A stretch of 44,462 bases of DNA, from the NCBI GenBank assembly GCA_017396515.1, contig JAFQLV010000006.1:1-44462 (forward strand), read 5' to 3'. Under the pieces are notes generated by a model. That model made no database searches and had not been told where the DNA came from. It saw only the letters and a list, made by a program, of their open reading frames with translations. The position numbers were made by a program, and so were the translations under genes. Source of the DNA: Clostridia bacterium. GTDB taxonomy: Bacteria > Bacillota > Clostridia > Oscillospirales > Acutalibacteraceae. Position 1 is the first letter of the stretch, and each line of letters begins with the position of its first letter. This document shows, piece after piece, positions 6,379 to 12,460 of this stretch.

Positions 6379-6402
6379 AATTCATAATTCCTCATTCATA
6401 AT
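6379..6402. repeat. 24-nt repeat, right copy (inverted)
   Basis: Exact reverse complement of 4091-4114. It ends four bases from the stop codon of the DUF1846 gene. Together the two copies bracket 2.26 kb holding the membrane protein and the three toxin-antitoxin-like units. Confidence 0.8.
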
Positions 6403-6406
6403 TGAA

Positions 6407-7891
6407 TCAGAGGTGGTAAAGGTTGTCGTTTTCATATTCCGGTTCGCAGGTCAGGTGAATGCCGAGCTTGCGGAACATTGCATTGTCAATGCTTGAGGGA
6501 ATAACGGAAATGTGAGCCTCACAGTCCTTGAGCATAGGCAGACAGGCGAGCACCTTTGCAGCATTTTCGTCTGTTGCGGCACTGACCGAAAGGGCAACAA
6601 GCACCTCGTCAACATGAAGTCGGGGATTTTTTGAGCCGAGGTAGCTGACCTTAAGGTTCTGCACCGGCTCAATAAGGCTTGAGGGGAGCAGAAGAAGCTT
6701 ATCGTCAAGGCCTGCAATTGCTTTGAGTGCGTTGAGCACACAAGCAGAGGCACAGCCTAAAAGCTCCTTTGTCTTGCCTATGACAATTCTGCCGTCATGC
6801 AGCTCAATTGCGGCGGCAGGTGCACCGGTTTCCTTTTCAATGTCATTTGCCACTTTTATAATGGCTCTGTCTTTAACTGTTATGCCTGCTTTATTCATAA
6901 GAAGCAGGATTTTTTCTGTCTCTTTGGCAGTGTCTGCACCGTGACGCGCATCGCACAAGGCGTTATAATATCTTCTGATTATTTCCTGATTTGCGGCATC
7001 ACACACGATATCCTCATCAATAATGCAGTTGCCTGCCATATTTACGCCCATATCCGTGGGTGATGTGTAGGGTGAGGAGCCGTAAATGCGGGTGAATATT
7101 GCTTTAAGTACGGGGAAAATTTCAATATCACGGTTATAGTTGACCGTGGGTTTGCCGTAAGCCTCAAGATGGAAGGGGTCAATCATATTCATATCGTTAA
7201 GGTCGGCAGTGGCGGCCTCATAAGCAAGGTTAACCGGGTGGTTAAGGGGCAGATTCCATATGGGGAAGGTCTCGAATTTTGCGTAACCTGCCTCAATGCC
7301 CTTGAGATGCTCGTGATAAAGCTGAGAAAGGCAGACTGCCATTTTTCCGCTGCCCGGGCCGGGAGCTGTTACAACAACGATCTTTCTTTCTGTTTCCACA
7401 TATTCGTTTTTGCCGTAACCGTCATCGGAAACTATAAGAGGCACATTTGAGGGGTAGCCTGCAATTTTATAGTGGGTGAAAACCTTGATGCCGAGACTTT
7501 TGAGATTCTTTTTAAATGTGTCTGCGGCACCCTGACCGTCATACTGCGTTATAACAACTGAGCCCACATAAAGGCCCACACTTCTGAAAAGGTCAATGAG
7601 GCGAAGCACCTCTTTATCATAAGAGATGTTAAGGTCTCTGCGAAGCTTTTTTTCTTCAATTGCCTTTGCACTGACGGCGATAACTATCTCAGCCTCGTCT
7701 CTCAGCTGTAAAAGCATCTTAAGCTTGCTGTCAGGCTCAAATCCGGGCAGTACCCTTGCGGCATGGTGGTCGTCAAAGAGCTTGCCGCCGAATTCAAGAT
7801 AGAGCTTGCCACCGAATTGAGACAGACGTTTTCTTATCTGCTCAGATTGAGTTGTGATGTATTGATTATTGTCAAATCCAATCTTTTTCAT
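6407..7891 (-). CDS. DUF1846 domain protein
   Basis: A 494-residue cytoplasmic protein belonging to the DUF1846 family, which is widespread in Firmicutes; I know of no assigned biochemical role. The full family length is present. The opening MKKIGFDNNQYITTQSEQI is typical. A glycine-rich stretch at about residues 175-187 (TAPGPGSGKMAVC) resembles a nucleotide-binding loop, and the C-terminal third contains an ADP-ribose- or nucleotide-fold-like hydrophobic pattern. ATG 7891 is preceded by AAAAGGGGTG. It has its own promoter (7926-7954) divergent from the Cys-rich protein gene. Confidence 0.88.
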   Translation of the reverse strand: MKKIGFDNNQYITTQSEQIRKRLSQFGGKLYLEFGGKLFDDHHAARVLPGFEPDSKLKMLLQLRDEAEIVIAVSAKAIEEKKLRRDLNISYDKEVLRLIDLFRSVGLYVGSVVITQYDGQGAADTFKKNLKSLGIKVFTHYKIAGYPSNVPLIVSDDGYGKNEYVETERKIVVVTAPGPGSGKMAVCLSQLYHEHLKGIEAGYAKFETFPIWNLPLNHPVNLAYEAATADLNDMNMIDPFHLEAYGKPTVNYNRDIEIFPVLKAIFTRIYGSSPYTSPTDMGVNMAGNCIIDEDIVCDAANQEIIRRYYNALCDARHGADTAKETEKILLLMNKAGITVKDRAIIKVANDIEKETGAPAAAIELHDGRIVIGKTKELLGCASACVLNALKAIAGLDDKLLLLPSSLIEPVQNLKVSYLGSKNPRLHVDEVLVALSVSAATDENAAKVLACLPMLKDCEAHISVIPSSIDNAMFRKLGIHLTCEPEYENDNLYHL

Positions 7892-7925
7892 TTAAATACA
7901 CCCCTTTTAAAAACTACCAAACATA

Positions 7926-7954
7926 AATATAACATAATCTGATATTTTTTTCAA
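7926..7954 (-). promoter_or_regulatory. Promoter of the DUF1846 gene
   Basis: On the minus strand TTGAAA (7954-7949), 17-bp spacer, TATATT (7931-7926). Confidence 0.7.
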
Positions 7955-7963
7955 TAATAAAAC

Positions 7964-7993
7964 TGTACATTCTTATAGGAATTATTGTATAAT
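7964..7993 (+). promoter_or_regulatory. Promoter of the Cys-rich protein gene
   Basis: TGTACA (7964-7969), 18-bp spacer, TATAAT (7988-7993). It rules out the upstream in-frame TTG at 7985 as the start, since that codon overlaps the -10 box. Confidence 0.65.
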
Positions 7994-8026
7994 ATTTGCA
8001 CAAATAGTTTTACGGAGAAGCTGAAA

Positions 8027-8500
8027 ATGAAAGATAAATATGAAAAGCTCTATAAAGAAGCAAAAAGAATAATAGGAGATAAAACTCCGCTTAAAAAGGA
8101 TTGCGGCACTGTCTGCGGTGCGGCCTGCTGTAAAGGTGACAAAGACACGGGTATGCTGCTGTTTCCGTTTGAGGAGACCACTCTCACCGTAAATGAAAAA
8201 GACGGGGTACGCCTTGCGGTGTGTGACAGAAAATGCAAAAGAGAGGAGCGCCCTCTTTCCTGCCGTATATTTCCTTTCTTTCCCTATGTGACAGCTCAGG
8301 GCAAAATCGCGGTTATCCCTGACATAAGGGGAGTGAATGTGTGCCCTCTGGTGAGCAATTTCAGTGAAGTGCAATTTGACAGAGGCTTTTTATGGCGGGT
8401 AAAAAAGGTTGGCAGACTGCTTTATGCTGATGAAGCCTGCCGTGAGTTTTTGACAGAAACAAGCCGTGAAATGGATAGTATTATTTCTTTGATGGAATGA
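8027..8500 (+). CDS. Cys-rich, YkgJ-like metal-binding protein
   Basis: 157 residues with a cluster of cysteines: CGTVCGAACCKGD near the N-terminus, VCDRKCKREERPLSCRIFPFFP in the middle, and single Cys residues after that. The pattern (CxxxCCxx early, then ERPLSCRIFPF) resembles the YkgJ-type cysteine-cluster proteins (zinc or iron-sulfur ligands), but the exact function is unknown. ATG 8027 follows ACGGAG. The gene is divergent from the DUF1846 gene and monocistronic as far as I can see. Confidence 0.7.
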   Translation: MKDKYEKLYKEAKRIIGDKTPLKKDCGTVCGAACCKGDKDTGMLLFPFEETTLTVNEKDGVRLAVCDRKCKREERPLSCRIFPFFPYVTAQGKIAVIPDIRGVNVCPLVSNFSEVQFDRGFLWRVKKVGRLLYADEACREFLTETSREMDSIISLME

Positions 8501-8556
8501 AAACACCTTCGCAACAAAATGTAGCACGGGTTTATAGGGCTTTTTTAGTGACTTTA

Positions 8557-8582
8557 AAGTATATTAATGATAATATATACTT
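8557..8582. promoter_or_regulatory. Inverted repeat upstream of the HTH membrane regulator
   Basis: AAGTATAT (8557-8564) and ATATACTT (8575-8582) flank TAATGATAAT, which contains the likely -10 box GATAAT (8569-8574). The position suits an autoregulatory operator of the downstream HTH gene; this is inference. Confidence 0.5.
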
Positions 8583-8623
8583 GACAAAGCTCAAAAACTC
8601 TGCTTTGCCGAAAGGATGATTAC

Positions 8624-10069
8624 ATGACGAAAATTTCAAAAACAATCAAAAGGCTGCGCAATGAAAAAGGCATAACTCAGGAAGAGCTTGCCGAAATGCT
8701 GTATGTTTCCCGTCAGTCTGTTTCAAGCTGGGAAAACGACAGAACACAGCCTGATATTGATATGCTGGAAAAGCTCTCAGAGCTTTTTGCGGTTTCGATT
8801 GAAGAGCTGATTTACGGAAAAAAACGCAATACAACCCTCGAAACGGAAAAGCCGAGCTATAACGGCACCCTTATGATAGTCTTTTCAATCTTAGGTGCGT
8901 TGCTCATTGGCGTAGGGCTTGTCCTTGTGTTCATAACCTTCTGGAAGGAAATGCCCCTTTTCTCAAAAGGTATACTTTCCTTTATTCCTTTGCTTGCAGG
9001 TCAGGCATCAGGTGTGTTCACTCTTATCAAAAAGAGAGACAGAGTGCCTTGGTGTGAGGGTGCAGGTGTTTTGTGGACGGCAGGTATTGCCGCAACTCTT
9101 ACAATGATATACAACATTTTCGACCTGAGAATTTATTGGTACACGGTGCTTGTGTTTATTTGTCTGTCTGTTTTGCCTGTTATGGGACTTCTCAGATGTG
9201 TTTCACCACTTGCTGTTTATTACGGCTGTGCAATAACATGGATAGTTTCACTTCTTGAAAGAAATAAATCGGTTTTTGCGCTTGCTGTGGCAATTGCACT
9301 CATTGTGGTGGGCTGTGCTTACTCGTCATTTATGCTTAAAAAGGAAAACAAAAGCCACAGAAGTGTTTTTGCACATTGGATGAGTATGCTTGCAGTGCTT
9401 ATTTTTCCGACTTTTATAGGCATCGGAATAGAAGACGATTTAATGCTGCCCTTTATGAGCGTAGGTGCAACGGGTATATGCCTTCTTGTGCTCTCACTCA
9501 AAGACGGCGATATGGCTATGCCCTATAAAATCCCCGGTCTTGTGCTTACAAGCCTGATGCTTTTCCTTTACGGCACATTTTATATTGATGATGTTCAGGC
9601 GGATAAATACAGCGTTATTTTCACGGCGGCATGTTTTCTTGCCATACCTGCAGCTATTGCTTATGTCAGACCTAAAAAGATTGACAAGGCCTTTACAGCA
9701 TATCTTGCATTTGCGGTGGTATCACTTATTGTTTATACCGTGAGCCTTTATACTATGCCTGAAGAATTTGACACAGAAAGAGAAAGAGCTTTTATAACAG
9801 CACTGAGAATTATTGCTCTTGTTGCAAACATCGTGCTTATGATTTCAGGCGGTAGAGAAAAGAAGTTGTTTCCCATAAATCTCGGATTTATTTCCGTGGC
9901 AGGGCTTACGGTGCTTGTGGTGGCACAGTCGGGTCTGTCAATGATAGGCAACGGCATACTGCTTCTTGTTTTCGGCGGGGTGCTGCTTGCAATTAATTTC
10001 AGGCTTTCACGCGTCGGGCAGAAAACACCTGTGAGCGAAATAAGTGAGGAGGTGCAAAGGGATGAATAA
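8624..10069 (+). CDS. XRE-type HTH domain fused to a DUF2157-like multi-pass membrane protein
   Basis: A 481-residue protein. Residues 3-64 are a Cro/cI-type helix-turn-helix (ISKTIKRLRNEKGITQEELAE, VSRQSVSSWENDRTQPD, LEKLSELFAVSIEELIYG). From about residue 80 onward there are about 11-12 hydrophobic segments ending near residue 468. The membrane part resembles the DUF2157 family of predicted membrane proteins, and the following gene looks like their usual partner (GDYXXLXY family). A membrane-bound transcription regulator is inferred: the HTH would act at the membrane, perhaps on its own promoter. The start follows GAAAGGATG. Confidence 0.8.
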   Translation: MTKISKTIKRLRNEKGITQEELAEMLYVSRQSVSSWENDRTQPDIDMLEKLSELFAVSIEELIYGKKRNTTLETEKPSYNGTLMIVFSILGALLIGVGLVLVFITFWKEMPLFSKGILSFIPLLAGQASGVFTLIKKRDRVPWCEGAGVLWTAGIAATLTMIYNIFDLRIYWYTVLVFICLSVLPVMGLLRCVSPLAVYYGCAITWIVSLLERNKSVFALAVAIALIVVGCAYSSFMLKKENKSHRSVFAHWMSMLAVLIFPTFIGIGIEDDLMLPFMSVGATGICLLVLSLKDGDMAMPYKIPGLVLTSLMLFLYGTFYIDDVQADKYSVIFTAACFLAIPAAIAYVRPKKIDKAFTAYLAFAVVSLIVYTVSLYTMPEEFDTERERAFITALRIIALVANIVLMISGGREKKLFPINLGFISVAGLTVLVVAQSGLSMIGNGILLLVFGGVLLAINFRLSRVGQKTPVSEISEEVQRDE

Positions 10070-10625
10070 AAAGCTTAAGCTTTTAACAGCACTGGTACTT
10101 ATTGTTCAGCTTATTGTTCCTGCAGGCTTTCTTTACAGTCATTACACCGCTATAGATTATGCTCTAAAATATAGTCCGGAATATAAATTCAAGCTTTTGG
10201 ATATTGATTTCTATGGCTATGATTTTATGAAAGATGTAAGCGATATAACCGATGAGCCTATAAGCATTGAGGTGGGCGGGGCACGCAACTACTATAATGA
10301 AAAAATAGCAGTTACCGTCGGAGAAGACGGCTTTGCTGATCTGACCGGGCTTGGCAGTCAGCTTCAGACAAGGTGTTGGTTTGACTATAGCTATTACAGA
10401 AAGAACAGCACCTTCAACCGAAATGAATATTCCTTTGAGGACGGTGTGGATATTAAAGCCTTAGTCACTGAGATAAATAAAACCCATGGCTGGGCAAGCA
10501 ATTTTCACGAGAACGGGTGCTATGCCTATGTAACGGCAAAGGTATATAAGGGAGTTTTTATCCCCACGGCCATATATGTCAGAGGTGAAAAAGTCATAAC
10601 CCTTAATAAAGATACCCTAAATTAA
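10062..10625 (+). CDS. GDYXXLXY-family-like anchored protein
   Basis: 187 residues with an N-terminal membrane anchor (about residues 5-24) and a soluble part. The order of elements follows the GDYXXLXY family: a short Asp-rich stretch after the anchor (DIDFYGYDFMKDVS), a strand pair around KIAVTVGEDGFADL, an aromatic stretch (RNEYSFEDG) and a final strand pair (AYVTAKVYKGVF, AIYVRGEKV). The signature itself is degenerate, so this is a divergent member. ATG 10062 follows GAGGAGGTG, and the gene overlaps the HTH membrane gene by eight bases, which implies coupled translation and a joint function. Confidence 0.6.
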   Translation: MNKKLKLLTALVLIVQLIVPAGFLYSHYTAIDYALKYSPEYKFKLLDIDFYGYDFMKDVSDITDEPISIEVGGARNYYNEKIAVTVGEDGFADLTGLGSQLQTRCWFDYSYYRKNSTFNRNEYSFEDGVDIKALVTEINKTHGWASNFHENGCYAYVTAKVYKGVFIPTAIYVRGEKVITLNKDTLN

Positions 10626-10661
10626 GAAACTGACAAAAAGATTACAATTTCGTTACTTTTC

Positions 10662-10690
10662 TTTACAAAACAACTGAATAGTATTATAAT
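10662..10690 (+). promoter_or_regulatory. Promoter of the duplicated YjdF-like gene
   Basis: TTTACA (10662-10667), 17-bp spacer, TATAAT (10685-10690). Its -10 box overlaps the left arm of the hairpin at 10686-10716. Confidence 0.65.
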
Positions 10691-10720
10691 ACCTTCTGTT
10701 ATTCGGAAGGTATTATTTTT
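10686..10720 (+). terminator. Terminator overlapping a promoter
   Basis: ATAATACCTTC (10686-10696) pairs perfectly with GAAGGTATTAT (10706-10716), followed by TTTT. It would end the HTH/GDYXXLXY operon. Because the left arm contains the -10 box, it could also act as an operator for the next promoter. Confidence 0.7.
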
Positions 10721-10757
10721 TAAAAGAAACATATATTTTATTTGGAAGGTAATAATT

Positions 10758-12206
10758 ATGAATAAGACTATAACCCGAAAGAAAGATGTCCCTGTATGGG
10801 AAATATGTCTGTGGTGGATAATAAGAGTATTCCTTGCCGTGGCAATTTTCCTTGCCCCCACAACACCTAAAAAGCTGATGGTTGCAGCTGCTTTTATTAT
10901 GACTTTTGCTGTCAGTGTACTTGGTAAGCTTGCACTTGATTTCAGCTCGCACCTGCAGACCTGCATCTGTCTTACGGCTGCCTTAGGCTCAGGCATCGGC
11001 TTCGGACTTGATGTGTTTCAGACCTTCCCGGAATACGATGTGCCCCTTAGTCTTTTCGGCGGACTCGTAGGTGTGGCAATAGGCTATTACATAAGCATCG
11101 CTCTGAGAAAGCCGGTAATAAACAAGGATTTCAATTTTACGGCATTTGTATCCTTCTGCATTTCCTGTGCTCTTATTGTGCCGAAGGAAATCGCACAGTT
11201 TTTCATAGATTATTTCACCGGCAGAAATCTTTTGCACTGTGAAATGCCCGAAGACGACCACTGGCTTTTCAGCCTTATAGGCACTGCCGGCAGTATGCCC
11301 GAGCAGAGGTTTCTTATTGATTTCAGTGAAGACATAACCTTAGGGGTTGTCGGTTCATTTATTGCAACTGCAGTGCTGTATGTTTATCTTCGCCTTAAAA
11401 ATAAAGCTGTTTTTGTCAGAGAAAGAAGCTTCAAAAAGATTTCCTTCAAGGATATTCCCTCGCGCTTTAAGGAAAAGGCTCTTTATGAAACGGCAAAAGT
11501 CAAGTCACAGACAAATATATGGGATATGCTTTTGTGGTGGAGCGTAAGAATAGTGATGTTCTATGCTTTTATCACAATGGAAAACAGAGCCGAAGCAACG
11601 CTTTTAGGTGTAATTTTTATCGGTACCTTTGCAATAAGCATCCTTCATTTTGTTTTTCCGAAGGAGTCTATGTTCTGCAAAATCAATTACAGAGTGCAGA
11701 CCCTTATAACTATCATAGCCTTCCTCGGCTCATATTGCGGCAACTATGTGGGTGTTTATGCCTATGCAAGCAGATTTGACACCCTGCTTCACTTCACTTC
11801 AGGCTTCATCGGTGCGGCGGCAGGCTATTATATTGCACTTACTCTTGTCGAAGCCCGTTCAAAAAAAGAAAACTTCCTTATCGGAGTTTTTGCACTCAGC
11901 TTTTCACTTGCAATTATTCCTATTCACGAAATGACGGAATTTATCGGTGACTACATCTGGGGTACGGCCAATCAGGGCTTTTTGTGGGAGCCGCGACCTG
12001 ATGTAATAATTTATAAGCTTTTCGGTTACGGAGTAGGTAATGAAGTGCTTATCAGAATATATGACACAATGTATGATATGTGTCTTGCCTCAAGCACAAG
12101 CCTCTTGTCATTTATCATTCTGCTGGTTTTTCCGAAGGTAAAAAACAAGGCAAAATCAGTACAGAGTAACAAAACCGTAACGGAAAAAGAGACGGTGACC
12201 TGTTGA
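10758..12206 (+). CDS. Internally duplicated YjdF/DUF2238-like membrane protein
   Basis: 482 residues with about 11-12 membrane segments arranged as two copies of one domain (about residues 9-225 and 250-470). Matching landmarks are WEICLWW and WDMLLWW; GVAIGYYISIAL and GAAAGYYIALTL; PKEIAQFFIDYFTG and IHEMTEFIGDYIWG; EDITLGVVGS and YDTMYDMCLAS. The second copy keeps the YjdF-like pattern FDTLLHFTSGF, then His-Glu, then YDTMYDM. The first copy has lost the His in the first motif (DVPLSLFGG). The role of the family is unknown. ATG 10758 follows GGAAGGT. A typical YjdF protein is about half this length. Confidence 0.7.
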   Translation: MNKTITRKKDVPVWEICLWWIIRVFLAVAIFLAPTTPKKLMVAAAFIMTFAVSVLGKLALDFSSHLQTCICLTAALGSGIGFGLDVFQTFPEYDVPLSLFGGLVGVAIGYYISIALRKPVINKDFNFTAFVSFCISCALIVPKEIAQFFIDYFTGRNLLHCEMPEDDHWLFSLIGTAGSMPEQRFLIDFSEDITLGVVGSFIATAVLYVYLRLKNKAVFVRERSFKKISFKDIPSRFKEKALYETAKVKSQTNIWDMLLWWSVRIVMFYAFITMENRAEATLLGVIFIGTFAISILHFVFPKESMFCKINYRVQTLITIIAFLGSYCGNYVGVYAYASRFDTLLHFTSGFIGAAAGYYIALTLVEARSKKENFLIGVFALSFSLAIIPIHEMTEFIGDYIWGTANQGFLWEPRPDVIIYKLFGYGVGNEVLIRIYDTMYDMCLASSTSLLSFIILLVFPKVKNKAKSVQSNKTVTEKETVTC

Positions 12207-12231
12207 CAAAACAGGTAAAATGTGTTAATAT
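12203..12231 (+). promoter_or_regulatory. Promoter of the riboswitch-controlled P-type ATPase gene
   Basis: TTGACA (12203-12208), 17-bp spacer, TAATAT (12226-12231). The -35 box overlaps the stop codon of the preceding gene. Start expected near 12238. Confidence 0.8.
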
Positions 12232-12254
12232 ACACTGTGTTATAGAGAATGTCC

Positions 12255-12344
12255 TTTTTAAAAAGGGGAGTAGCTCTCAGCTGTAAATCAACATCCGCCG
12301 CAAGGCTGGTTTACAGGCCTTTTACAGGTAGCAAGACCTTTAAC
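12255..12344 (+). promoter_or_regulatory. yybP-ykoY (manganese) riboswitch
   Basis: The conserved left loop GGGGAGTAGC is at 12265-12274 and the right element GCAAGACCTTTAAC at 12331-12344. Between them CTGTAAA (12281-12287) pairs with TTTACAG (12310-12316), enclosing a GCC-GCAA-GGC hairpin. AAAGG (12262-12266) and CCTTT (12337-12341) close the basal stem. The CCTTTAAC segment is also the left arm of the terminator that follows, so metal-bound aptamer and terminator exclude each other: Mn2+ should turn the gene on. This is how the known members of the class work. Confidence 0.88.
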
Positions 12345-12372
12345 GGAACAAGGTTCTGTTAAAGGTTTTTTT
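12337..12372 (+). terminator. Riboswitch expression-platform terminator
   Basis: CCTTTAACGGAAC (12337-12349) pairs with GTTCTGTTAAAGG (12353-12365), 13 pairs with one G-U, then seven T. It shares its left arm with the riboswitch basal stem. Confidence 0.88.
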
Positions 12373-12424
12373 GTTAAACTCCTCACGGAAAAAGATATAT
12401 TCTCACAGTTGATCCAATAATATA

Positions 12425-12441
12425 AATCAGTGACACTGATT
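12425..12441. promoter_or_regulatory. Perfect 17-bp palindrome in the ATPase leader
   Basis: AATCAGTGACACTGATT, arms of eight bases around a central A, 20 bases before the start codon and just before AAAGGAAAG. It could be a second operator or a hairpin near the ribosome binding site. Confidence 0.5.
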
Positions 12442-12460
12442 AAAAGAAAGGAAAGAATGT

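Noticed and set aside
12207..12460. A small leader peptide before the P-type ATPase
   Set aside because: The conserved yybP-ykoY elements and terminator explain the sequence; no short frame has a ribosome binding site there.
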